DNA from: Beijerinckiaceae bacterium
Lineage (GTDB): Bacteria; Pseudomonadota; Alphaproteobacteria; Rhizobiales; Beijerinckiaceae
Direction: 5' to 3'
DNA length: 64,000 bases
Assembly: GCA_019745195.1 (NCBI GenBank)
Contig: JAIETL010000004.1
Coordinates: forward strand, 1 to 64,000
Part shown: positions 25,322 to 33,161 of the stretch, piece after piece
Layout of the letters: the number at the start of each line of letters is the position of its first letter
Position numbering within the stretch: the first letter of the stretch is position 1
Program-made: the position numbers and the translations under genes
Notes under the pieces: model-generated
Databases searched by the model: none
The model's input: the letters and a program-made list of their open reading frames with translations, nothing else
What the model was told of the DNA's origin: nothing

Positions 25322-26782
25322 GGGCGGATTCAACCGGTCGTCGCAACACGATCATCATACTGCTGAGCAAGGAACTGATCGAGCACCTCGATCGGTGTTT
25401 TCCATCCCAGCGTTTTGCGAGGCCGCGTGTTCATCGCGTGAGCGACGGCGGCCAACTCGCCGGTTGAGTGCAGGCTAAGATCGGTCCCTTTCGGGAAGTA
25501 CTGGCGCAGGAGGCCGTTGGTGTTTTCATTCGAGCCGCGTTGCCACGGGCTTTGCGGATCGCAGAAGTAGATTTCCAGCCCACTCTCGATGCGGAGCCGT
25601 GCGTGCTGAGCCATCTCGGCTCCCTGATCCCAGGTCAGCGATTGACGAAGCGTTGCGGGCAGTTCGCTCATGGATTGGACGATCGCCGTGCGAACGGCTT
25701 CAGCACCGTGCCCGGCAAGTGGCGGGCCGTTCTTGACCCTCTGCCCCCGCTGATATCCCTCTTGGCGCGGCAGGTGCAGCAGCATCGTGAAGCGCGAGCT
25801 ACGTTCGACGAGAGTGCCGATCGCCGAGCTGTGCAGGCCAAGGATGAGATCACCTTCCCAATGCCCCGGGATCGCCCGGTCTTCGACCGTCGGTGGCCGT
25901 TCACTGATCATGATGGCATCGCCCAGGAAGGCCTTTCCACGGCCGCGGGTCCGCTCTCGCGGAACACGCAGAGCTCGGCCCGAGCGCAAGCAAGCCGTCA
26001 GCTCACGGCGCAACGCCCCGCGCCCTTGGATGTACAAGGACTGGTAGATCGCCTCGTGGCTGATGCGCATGGTGGGATCCTCCGGGTAATCAATCCGAAG
26101 TCGATGGGCGATCTGCTCTGGGCTCCACGCGGTTGACCAGCGCCGGCTCTGCCGAAGCACAGCGCGACGCTTCTTCCATATCACCTCGGGACCCGCGAAG
26201 CCGGCGCCATCGACGTTCGTGACCTGACCCGAGAGACGCCGCTCGACATAGGCGCGTAGAGCAGGGTTGCTGGCCAGCTTGCCAGGGCGGGGTCGTCGTG
26301 CCGCGCGGTCGGCATGCCATTTCGCCGCGATGGCGCGATAGTCGAGGTTGCCACCGCGTGTGGCGGCGTTGCGGCGCACTTCGCGTGAGACCGTGCTAGG
26401 CGAGCGCGCAAGCTTACGCGCAATCGCACGGATCGCTGTTCCCTTGGCAAGCTCGATCGAGATCTCCTCGCGCTCGCCGAAAGACAGGTATCTTCCGGCG
26501 GGCACGGGCGCCGAAGGCGCAAGGTGGGTTGGCGGCATCCCTCCCGAACTCCGAAACCAGCGCGGCCCCAGCGGTGCCGAAATGCCAGCGTCGGCGGCCG
26601 CCTGCTTACTCGTACGTCCGCGCGCGATAGCCTGCCAGAAACGGCAATAATGCTCACGCTGCCAGGCAGGTGGTCGTCCTGGCGAACGCAACTTCCGCCG
26701 TGTGCATAGATCCGATGCTCGTCGACCAGCCATCGTCACAACCTCCAATCTCTGGGTGTTGCGATGACCGGTTGAATCCGCC
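25322..26782 (-). mobile_element. IS30 family insertion sequence, apparently intact
   Basis: The ends are matching inverted repeats of about 26 bp: left 25322-25348 starts GGGCGGATTCAACCGG, and right 26757-26782 ends CCGGTTGAATCCGCC, with one mismatch inside. Both flanks carry CA, consistent with a 2-bp target duplication. The single transposase gene fills the element and its stop codon lies inside the left repeat. The neighbours left and right are remnants of two different IS3-family elements. Confidence 0.8.
25330..26733 (-). CDS. IS30 family transposase
   Basis: 467 aa. The N-terminal HTH region contains YLSFGEREEISIELAKGTAI and IARKLARSPSTVSREVRRNA; the catalytic domain has IPGHWEGDLILGLHSSAIGT (first Asp), TWDQGAEMAQHARL (second Asp) and NENTNGLLRQYFPKGTDLS (Glu), then NTRPRKTLGWKTPIEVL. 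All DDE residues are present. GGAGG lies 8 nt upstream of the ATG at 26733. Full family length, no frameshift, so the element may be able to move. Confidence 0.9.
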   Translation of the reverse strand: MAGRRASDLCTRRKLRSPGRPPAWQREHYCRFWQAIARGRTSKQAAADAGISAPLGPRWFRSSGGMPPTHLAPSAPVPAGRYLSFGEREEISIELAKGTAIRAIARKLARSPSTVSREVRRNAATRGGNLDYRAIAAKWHADRAARRPRPGKLASNPALRAYVERRLSGQVTNVDGAGFAGPEVIWKKRRAVLRQSRRWSTAWSPEQIAHRLRIDYPEDPTMRISHEAIYQSLYIQGRGALRRELTACLRSGRALRVPRERTRGRGKAFLGDAIMISERPPTVEDRAIPGHWEGDLILGLHSSAIGTLVERSSRFTMLLHLPRQEGYQRGQRVKNGPPLAGHGAEAVRTAIVQSMSELPATLRQSLTWDQGAEMAQHARLRIESGLEIYFCDPQSPWQRGSNENTNGLLRQYFPKGTDLSLHSTGELAAVAHAMNTRPRKTLGWKTPIEVLDQFLAQQYDDRVATTG

Positions 26783-27082
26783 CAATACGTCAGCATTCGA
26801 TACACCGAGCGCCTCGCCCAGGCAGGCATCGAGCCCTCCGTCGGCAGCGTCAGCAACTCCAACGACAACGCTCTCGCCGAAACGATCAACGGCCTCTAAA
26901 AGGCGGAGCTGATCCACCGGCGCGGACCCTGGCGAAGCTTCGAGGCCGTCGAGTTTGCCACGCTGACCTGGGTCGACTGGTTCAACAATCGCCGGCTGCT
27001 GGAGCCCATCGGCAACATCCCGCCGGCCGAGGCCGAGGAACGCTACTACGCCATGCTGGACGAGCCAGCCATGGCGGCGTGA
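26783..27082 (+). pseudogene. 3' end of a second IS3-family OrfB with an internal stop
   Basis: It starts in frame after the IS30 end: QYVSIRYTERLAQAGIEPSV, NALAETINGL, stop, KAELIHRRGPWRSFEAVEFA, NNRRLLEPIGNIPPAEAEER. This SIRYTERL...EPSVGS type of ending belongs to a different IS3 subgroup from the remnant at 24849-25321. TAA at about 26897 replaces the expected Tyr codon. The right end of the element is near 27,120. Confidence 0.75.
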
Positions 27083-27284
27083 CTCAAACGAAATGGCCTC
27101 CGGGAAACCCGGCGCGGTTCAAAGCGCAATGAGAAGCCCAGCTCCTGTGAGCACAAGGATATAGGGATCGGGAGCGAGGTCAGTTGGCGACTGCATGTCA
27201 GTCAACCGCCGGTCAGCCCATTCGATCCTCGGGACCCACGAACTTTTGGCTGCAACGGGTCATCTTATAAAAGCGACATCTGTC

Positions 27285-28010
27285 CTATCTCCCTGCGCCG
27301 AGGAAGCGTCCTCGCATTTGCCGTTCAACGGAGGAGACCGTCGGCTGCGAACGCATCCCAGCCTTCCAGCGGCGCTCGCACGCCATTGTCCTCGTTGCCT
27401 TCGGTCTCGCCCCCTTGATACCCTGAGACTTGCTGGCGCGCGCGAGAGCTGCTTTGGCGGCCGCGCGCCGTCGGTTCTCGGCCGCCCCGCGCGCATCGTC
27501 CTCACGCCAGACGACTGGACGGTCCTCATCGAGGATGTCCTCTATTTGCCGCGGGTCGAGAACGTGAAACGTCACGGCCTTGGCGCGACCGCGCAGTTTC
27601 ACGTTGCGCGTTCTGGCGCTTTTTTAACGCCCATCCTTCAACCACATGTGACGCTCACGCGAAGACATGGAGAGGATATCCTCCGCTTCGCGCGGGAAGA
27701 TCGGCAGAGCTTCGATCCCGACCAGCGCTTCGGCGATCGTCACCGAGGCGGCGTCGAACGCAGCCTGCTCGGCCTTGAACATCCGCAGCACGACCCCGCC
27801 AGCCATCGCGACGACGTATTTTCGAGTCGTCAGGGCAGGCGGCGCCGTACCTCCCGCTCGATCCCTTTCAATCGCACTGACGAGCCGAGCGTCGCCGCCG
27901 ATGGCAGCGACCATTCGGCAACCAGCGCAGGCGACATTTCGGCAACCTGCTTGGAAGGCATCATGCCAACTCATAGTCGGGACTGTGCATGGTGAACCGC
28001 AGCCGATCAC
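27285..28010 (-). pseudogene. Unrecognised gene split by a single stop codon
   Basis: Two frames are in register on the minus strand, separated by one TAA (27622-27624). Before it: LTTRKYVVAMAGGVVLRMFK, EALVGIEALPIFPREAEDIL, SSRERHMWLKDGR. After it: KSARTRNVKLRGRAKAVTFH, DPRQIEDILDEDRPVVWREDD, AENRRRAAAKAALAR. The text reads as one protein (REAEDIL ... HMWLKDGR/xx ... RAKAVTFHV), so a nonsense change is the simplest view. A GTG at 27602 could restart translation. Family not recognised; a phage or plasmid origin is possible. Confidence 0.45.
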
Positions 28011-28052
28011 ACGTGTTCCGGCACGCGGCCCACAATGCGCGCATATCCGAAG

Positions 28053-28805
28053 TCACAGCAGCCGCGACTGCACCGCCACGGTCGGCGGCGGGACATCTGA
28101 CTTTTTGCCGCGTCGCGCCAACTCCGTCTCGGCGCTGAAGCGCAAGTCGACGTCACGGTCGCGTGAAAGGTCCCGTAGCGCGGCGATGTGGACCTGATCC
28201 CAGCTCTTGCCTCGGTCCGGGCCGGACGGCACCCGCGGCAGAAGCCCGGGCTGGCGGCTCCATGATAGGAGTTGCTCAAGCGAGGCCTGGTTCAGCATGT
28301 CACGAAGGTGATGCGCGGTGACGTAGGCGTCGGGCATGGCGCGATGCGCTGGAAGCCCGATCTCGTGGACGAGCCCGTCCGGCATGCGCTGATAGCGCAG
28401 GAGTTGGTTCGAGAACCGTGGCAGGTGCGGCCAGACCCGCAGAGCGCATTTCCAGGTGCAGATCCAGCTTGCCGCGCCGCTCAGCATGGGGGTGCAGTAG
28501 CGCTGTTCGAACGCTGCGCGATGGGCCGCCAGAGCGACGATTCCGCCTTCGGGGCGCAGGACGGATGGCGCGGCATCCCTCCAGAACGGCGCGCCGACGA
28601 CGTCCTCGTCGCGAATGTGATGTATCGCCATGGTATCGGGCGATATCGGCCGACCGGGGTTCACAAAGACCGCCCCGCGCTCCTCGTCGACGCGCCATGA
28701 GCCGTCCGGCCCCAGCAAGACATCCTGCCATCCGATCTCGCAGACGTCGTGAGATCCGTTTCCCGCGGTTTCAAGATCGATGACGCGGACGCGCGTGGTG
28801 AGCAT
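28053..28805 (-). CDS. DnaQ-like 3'-5' exonuclease (DEDDh type)
   Basis: 250 aa. VRVIDLETAGNG (residues 6-17) carries the first Asp-x-Glu pair, GIVALAAHRAAFEQRY (about 88-103) the second exonuclease motif with its Asn/Asp position altered to Arg-Ala, and HRAMPDAYVTAHHLRDML (about 154-171) the His-x4-Asp motif. It resembles the ExoX-like group. The second motif normally has HNxxFD, but here it is HRAAFE, so activity may be reduced or differently arranged. C-terminal Ser/Arg-rich tail. Role in repair or tRNA/DNA trimming unknown. Confidence 0.75.
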   Translation of the reverse strand: MLTTRVRVIDLETAGNGSHDVCEIGWQDVLLGPDGSWRVDEERGAVFVNPGRPISPDTMAIHHIRDEDVVGAPFWRDAAPSVLRPEGGIVALAAHRAAFEQRYCTPMLSGAASWICTWKCALRVWPHLPRFSNQLLRYQRMPDGLVHEIGLPAHRAMPDAYVTAHHLRDMLNQASLEQLLSWSRQPGLLPRVPSGPDRGKSWDQVHIAALRDLSRDRDVDLRFSAETELARRGKKSDVPPPTVAVQSRLL

Positions 28806-28918
28806 GAACTGGAGATCACCATCGCAACTGGCCGATACAAGTCAGGAGCGACGCTCTGTCTCGGTTCCGCGCGGCGCGCTTTCAGGACCTGAGACTGAGC
28901 CAGTGAAACGGTGCTCGC

Positions 28919-29058
28919 CGTTACTCCAACCTGTCCCACATCCGATCTGTCGTTTTGGAACAGGCCTGTAGGACGTTCTCCCCTTTGATGCACTCGGTCG
29001 TCGCGAAGACGCTGATCGTCTCGCGGTCGCAGCAGTCGAGCGCAAAGGCGATGCGATC
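28919..29058 (-). pseudogene. IS3-family OrfB relic
   Basis: A short minus-strand segment reads GVDRIAFALDCCDRETISVF followed by ATTECIKGENVLQA and an early stop. The AFALDCCDRE core is conserved in the catalytic region of a group of IS3 transposases. Nothing of the rest survives. Confidence 0.5.
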
Positions 29059-29079
29059 CACTCCCTGGTGATCTCGCGA

Positions 29080-29260
29080 AGAAGGGCGGCGGCTCGCCGC
29101 AGGGCCGCTACATCCGCTGGCTGACGATCGCCGACGCGAACCACGCCGCCATCCATGATGTCAGGCGTATCCGGAACCATCCCCTCGTCCCGCCCGGCAT
29201 TCCGATCTACGGCTGCATCTACGATGTGAGAACGGGCCGTTTGATCGAGATCGAGGCCGC
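29080..29260 (+). pseudogene. C-terminal fragment of a beta-carbonic anhydrase
   Basis: A plus-strand frame encodes GRYIRWLTIADANHAAIHDV, RRIRNHPLVPPGIPIYG and CIYDVRTGRLIEIEAAS. This is the conserved ending of beta-class carbonic anhydrases (..RIRxHPLVP...IYGxIYDVxTGRLxEI..). The zinc-binding N-terminal two thirds are missing and the natural stop is lost. It abuts the IS3 relic on one side and a LysR fragment on the other. Confidence 0.6.
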
Positions 29261-29332
29261 CAGCAGGGCTGGACGGCCCGATGGGCAGGCCGAGCAGCCG
29301 GCCGCGTGGGGAGCGCGGCCGGCTGCACGCCG

Positions 29333-29767
29333 CCGATCGCGCCCGAGCACAGGCGCATCGCCGGGCTCGACTACCGCCCCCTGTTCATCGAGCGCAACCT
29401 GCTGTTCTGCGGACGCGGCAATCTCTTGTTCGGCCTCGAGCCTGCGGCGCTGAGCGAGGAGATGCTGGACAGCCAGCGCCGCATCGACCGCGGCTATTTC
29501 GAGGGTTTCGACGCCGCGATCTTCTGCACCGATCGGCACGCCGCCACCATCTACCACACCGAGGCCGCCGCGCCGCTGATCCTCGCCGGCGACTATATCG
29601 GTTTCCTGCCCGAGCATTACGCCAGGCGCTGGGTGGAGGAGAGCCGCATGCGGGCGCTCGCGCCCGAGCGCTACGCCTTCGACGCGCATTTCTGCCTGAT
29701 CAGCCGCAAGGAGCGCGCCGACGACCAGCGCGTGCGGCTGCTGATCAGGGCGTTCGGTCAGGGCTGA
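29333..29767 (+). pseudogene. C-terminal fragment of a LysR regulator
   Basis: APEHRRIAGLDYRPLFIERN, LLFCGRGNLLFGLEP, RRIDRGYFEGFDAAIFCTDR, LAGDYIGFLPEHYARRWVE and FDAHFCLISRKERADDQRVR match the effector-binding half of LysR regulators. The DNA-binding half is absent. The intact stop at 29765-29767 overlaps the convergent RraA gene by about 20 bp. It was probably the regulator of a neighbouring locus before truncation. Confidence 0.65.
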
Positions 29768-30476
29768 CCTCACCAGGCGTCCACGCCTCGTAGCGCGCCA
29801 CCGTCGCGGCGTCGGGCGGGTAGACGCCGACGATGGAGCGGCCTGCCTCGATCTCGGTGATGAGGAAGCGCTCGCGGCGTTCCATGGCGGCGCCTTCGGT
29901 GGCGATCTCCTCGGCAAGGTGACGCGGGACGACGATCACCGCTTCGCTGTCGCCGAAGACGATGTCGCCCGGATAGACCGCGACCCCGCCGCAGGTGACT
30001 GGAACGTCGATGTCGGCCGCGTGGTGGCCGGCATAGTTCGGCGGCGCGGCGGCGCCGGCGCAATAGACGGGCAAGTCGAAGCCTGCGATCGCCGTGGTGT
30101 CGCGCACCCCGCCATCGAGCACGACGCCGCGCAGCCCGCGCTCGCGCAGGCGGCGCACGAGGATCGAGCCGATGCCCGCGATGTCGGCGTCGCCCCGGCA
30201 ATCGACCACAAAGACATGACCGCCCGGCGCGATCTCGATCGCCTGGCGCTGCAGATTGGCGGGGTCGCCGCCCGAACCATAGGCGTCGATGTCCTCCCGC
30301 GCCGGGATGTAACGCAAGGTGAAGGCGGGGCCGACCATCGGCGGAAGTCCGGGACGCAGCGGCCGGACGCCACGGATCGCGGTGTTACGCAGGCCGCGCT
30401 TGACCAGAAGCGTGCTCAGCGTGGCGGACGAGCATTGCGAGAAGGCGTGGCGCAGATCGGCGCTGATGTCCGTCAT
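29745..30476 (-). CDS. RraA-family aldolase-like protein
   Basis: 243 aa. RraA/HMG-aldolase fold: TLSTLLVKRGLRNTAIRGVR, VGPAFTLRYIPAREDI, VFVVDCRGDADIAGIGSILV, GLRGVVLDGGVRDT (the G-x20-R-D metal/pyruvate site) and GVAVYPGDIVFGDSEAVIVV. Family members cleave 4-carboxy-4-hydroxy-2-oxoadipate-type acids or related 2-oxo acids; others regulate RNase E. In this sugar-acid context an aldolase or decarboxylase role is more likely. It follows the SMP-30 gene after 35 nt on the same strand. Confidence 0.8.
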   Translation of the reverse strand: MTDISADLRHAFSQCSSATLSTLLVKRGLRNTAIRGVRPLRPGLPPMVGPAFTLRYIPAREDIDAYGSGGDPANLQRQAIEIAPGGHVFVVDCRGDADIAGIGSILVRRLRERGLRGVVLDGGVRDTTAIAGFDLPVYCAGAAAPPNYAGHHAADIDVPVTCGGVAVYPGDIVFGDSEAVIVVPRHLAEEIATEGAAMERRERFLITEIEAGRSIVGVYPPDAATVARYEAWTPGEVSPDRTP

Positions 30477-30511
30477 GACGATGGTCCTGTCTGATCGAGA
30501 TGTCTGGCGCG

Positions 30512-31369
30512 TCAGGCGACGCGGAGCGAAAAGCGAGGCGGCCTGGGGCCGGAGCGCGAGGTCGGGACGAGAATGATGGCGCCGTCGTCTGCTTTTGGCT
30601 CGGCGATGCGCCGGTGCGAGGTGACGAAAAGCGTGCCGGGCGGCCCGAAGGCCGGCATTGTCGGGGCCTGCACGGGCAGCGGGATGCTCTCGAGTAGCGC
30701 GCCGTCGGGCGCGAAGCGGTTGAGGCGTCCGGTCGAGACGCCGGCCGACCAGTAGCAGCCCTCGTCATCCATCGCAGCGCCGTCCGGCCGGCCCTGGTCG
30801 GCGCTCGGCGTCGCGAACACACGGCGGTTGGTGATCGCGCCCACCGAGGCATCCCAGTCCGCAGCCCAGATGATCGCGGCGCGGCTGTCTGAAAAATACA
30901 ACGTGCCGCCATCGGGGCTCCAGGCGACGCCGTTGGCGACGACGAGATCGCGCGCCAGCGTCGCAACCCTGCCATCGGCGGCGAGGCGGTAGAGCGATCC
31001 CGTCGCCTGCTTGGGCTCGCGCTCGTCCATCGAACCGAAGACGAAAAATTGGCCGCAGGGCGAGATTTTGCCCTCGTTCAGCCGATTCTCCGGCCGCTCC
31101 GGCTCGGGGTCGAACAGGCGCTCCAGCTCGCCCGACGGCAGATCGAGGAGCGCGAGGCCGCTCGCCAGCGCCACCAACGCACGCTCGCCATCGGCCAAAA
31201 GCGCGAACGCGCCGACCGGCTCGGGCAGCGGCCATGAACCAAGCGCCCGCCCCTCGACATCGTAGCGATGCAGCGCCGGACGACGGATGTCGATCCAGAA
31301 CAGGCTCTGGCTCGCCTCGTCCCAGAACGGGCCCTCACCGACCTCGGCCCCACTCCTCCAGATTCTCAT
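30512..31369 (-). CDS. SMP-30/gluconolactonase-type sugar lactonase
   Basis: 285 aa, six-bladed propeller. Metal-binding positions are visible: EGPFWDEASQSLFWIDI (Glu near residue 13), ENRLNEGKISPCGQFFVFGS (Asn), ANGVAWSPDGGTLYFSDS (Asn) and RPDGAAMDDEGCYWSA (Asp). It hydrolyses a sugar-acid lactone. With the uronate-dehydrogenase-like enzyme at 34370 it would open the aldarolactone that enzyme forms. First gene of a minus-strand pair with the RraA gene; 44 bp from the divergent GntR gene. Confidence 0.85.
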   Translation of the reverse strand: MRIWRSGAEVGEGPFWDEASQSLFWIDIRRPALHRYDVEGRALGSWPLPEPVGAFALLADGERALVALASGLALLDLPSGELERLFDPEPERPENRLNEGKISPCGQFFVFGSMDEREPKQATGSLYRLAADGRVATLARDLVVANGVAWSPDGGTLYFSDSRAAIIWAADWDASVGAITNRRVFATPSADQGRPDGAAMDDEGCYWSAGVSTGRLNRFAPDGALLESIPLPVQAPTMPAFGPPGTLFVTSHRRIAEPKADDGAIILVPTSRSGPRPPRFSLRVA

Positions 31370-31383
31370 CGACCCCTCTTGAT

Positions 31384-31396
31384 TATAGATTCTATA
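31384..31396. promoter_or_regulatory. Inverted repeat in the SMP-30/GntR divergent promoter
   Basis: TATAGA-T-TCTATA is a perfect palindrome in the 44-bp AT-rich gap between the two start codons; a further ACTATAG follows at 31405-31411. It is a good candidate operator for the GntR protein encoded beside it. Confidence 0.5.
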
Positions 31397-31413
31397 TAAT
31401 CCAGACTATAGAA

Positions 31414-32109
31414 ATGAACAGCGCCACGTCCAGCGGTTTTTCTGCCAGCGGCTTCTCCGCCCCCGCCTATGCCCGGCTGCGCGAGCAGATCACGGCCGAC
31501 GTCGCCTCGGGCGTCTGGAAACCCGGCCAGCATCTGACGATGGCCGAGCTCAGCCTGTATTACGGGGTGAGCGCCAATCCGCTGCGCGAGGCGCTGCACC
31601 AGTTGCAGGGCTATGGCCTCGTCGAGATGCGGCTCAATCGCGGCGCCGTGGTGCGGCAGGTCGACGCCGCCTTCGTCAAGAACGTCTACGATGTGCGCGG
31701 CGCGATAGAGGGCATGCTCGCGGCGGAGACGACGCGGCGGGCGACGGCCGAAGACATCGCGCGCATCGAAAACTTCGTCGAGATCTACGAGGCGGCGGTC
31801 GCGACCGGCGACATCGGCAAGATCGTCCCCGCCAACCGCGCGCTGCACCAGACGATCGGCGCGATCGCCGACAACCCGCTGGCGCTGGAGATTTTCGATG
31901 GGCGCTCCTGCCTGATTGACGCGCTGCGGCGCAGCCTCGGCAGCCGGCCGGGGCGCCTGCAGGAGATCATCGCCGAACATCGCGTCATCCTCGACGCGAT
32001 CAAGGCCGGCGACGCAGAGGCTGCGGCGCTGGCCGCGCAGCGGCACACGCGCCGCGCCCGCGACCACATGCTCGACAACATCAGGGAAACGGCCGGGACA
32101 ACGGCCTGA
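31414..32109 (+). CDS. GntR family (FadR/FCD subgroup) regulator
   Basis: 231 aa. Winged HTH at residues about 15-75 (GVWKPGQHLTMAELSLYYGV, NPLREALHQLQGYGLVEMRL); then the all-helical FCD ligand domain (VYDVRGAIEGMLAAETTR, ANRALHQTIGAIADNPLALE, IAEHRVILDAIKAGDAEAAA) with its metal-binding Asp/His residues. The start at 31414 is chosen because an earlier frame would run through the divergent promoter. It probably senses a sugar acid and controls both the lactonase pair and the downstream transporter operon. Confidence 0.85.
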   Translation: MNSATSSGFSASGFSAPAYARLREQITADVASGVWKPGQHLTMAELSLYYGVSANPLREALHQLQGYGLVEMRLNRGAVVRQVDAAFVKNVYDVRGAIEGMLAAETTRRATAEDIARIENFVEIYEAAVATGDIGKIVPANRALHQTIGAIADNPLALEIFDGRSCLIDALRRSLGSRPGRLQEIIAEHRVILDAIKAGDAEAAALAAQRHTRRARDHMLDNIRETAGTTA

Positions 32110-32127
32110 CCAGTACGGGAGGACATG

Positions 32128-33120
32128 ATGACCACGACCCCGATCACGCGCCGAAGCCTGCTTGCCGGCGCGGCGGCCGGCTCCGCCGCCCTCATCTCGC
32201 CGGGCGCAGGTCTGGCGCAGGCCTATCCCACGCGGCCCGTGCGCTTCGTGATCGGCTTCCCGGCCGGCGGCGTCTCGGACGCCATCTCTCGCCTGCTCGG
32301 CGCGGAGCTGTCGAAGAGCCTCGGCCAGCAATTCGTGGTCGAGAGCAAGCCCGGGGCCAGCGGCAACATCGCGACGCAGGCCGTGCTCGGCGCGCCGGCC
32401 GACGGCCACACCATCTATCTCGCGCAGATCAACCTCGCAACCAACCCCTTCGTCATGGATGTCGGCTACGATCCGGCGAAGGCCCTGACCATGGTCTCCC
32501 AGATCGTCAGCATTCCGGTGGTTATGCTGACCAACCCGAAATCCGGGCTGAAGTCGGTGCAGGACGTGGTCGCCGCCGGCAAGGCCCGCAATGGCGAGCT
32601 GAAGTTCGGCGGCGTGCTCGGCACCTCCTCGCATCTCGGCCCCGAGCTGTTCGCCCGCGACCAGGGCTTCACCTTCAAGTTCGTGCCCTATCGCGGCGGG
32701 GCGCTCGCCGTGCAGGCGCTGATGTCGGAGGAGGTCGACGTGGTCTGCGACCTGATGTCGGGCACGCTGAAGGGGCTCGTCGAGGCCGGACAGGTCCATG
32801 GGGTCGCCATCCTGCAGGACGCAGCCGTCAAGGGGCTGGAGAAAATCCCGCCGGCGGGGGCGAGCGGCGTCTCGCCGGCCGGGTTCTTCCGGAGCTGGAT
32901 GGGCGTCGCCGTGCGCGCTGGGACGCCCGCGCCGATCGTCGCAAGGCTCCATGAGGCCGTGGTCGCGGCGGTCGGCCGGCCCGATTTGCGCGAAAAGCTG
33001 GAGCAGCTCGGCAACGAGGTGGTGACGAGCCCCGATCCGGCGGCGTTCCAGAGCTACTACACGGCGGAAACCGCGCGGCTCGGCGAGCTGATCAAGGCGA
33101 TCGGCTACAAGCCGCAATAG
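32128..33120 (+). CDS. Tripartite tricarboxylate transporter receptor (Bug/TctC)
   Basis: 330 aa. Tat-like signal ITRRSLLAGAAAGSAAL followed by a cleavable hydrophobic stretch, then YPTRPVRFVIGFPAGGVSDA and the Bug-family fold (KPGASGNIATQAVLGAPADG, FVPYRGGALAVQALMSEEVD, EQLGNEVVTSPDPAAF). Periplasmic solute receptor for the TctAB permease encoded at 35275-37235, separated from it by two enzyme genes. GGGAGG ends 5 nt before the ATG at 32128; the ATG at 32125 is too close. Ligand probably a carboxylated sugar. Confidence 0.85.
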   Translation: MTTTPITRRSLLAGAAAGSAALISPGAGLAQAYPTRPVRFVIGFPAGGVSDAISRLLGAELSKSLGQQFVVESKPGASGNIATQAVLGAPADGHTIYLAQINLATNPFVMDVGYDPAKALTMVSQIVSIPVVMLTNPKSGLKSVQDVVAAGKARNGELKFGGVLGTSSHLGPELFARDQGFTFKFVPYRGGALAVQALMSEEVDVVCDLMSGTLKGLVEAGQVHGVAILQDAAVKGLEKIPPAGASGVSPAGFFRSWMGVAVRAGTPAPIVARLHEAVVAAVGRPDLREKLEQLGNEVVTSPDPAAFQSYYTAETARLGELIKAIGYKPQ

Positions 33121-33161
33121 GCCGACCGAACCCTGCCCTCTCACAGTGAGGCCCGAGCCGC

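Noticed and set aside
31366-33144. 592-codon open frame on the minus strand opposite the GntR and receptor genes
   Set aside because: High GC keeps the antisense frame open; its Arg/Gly/Asp-rich text shows no fold, while the plus strand encodes two clear families.
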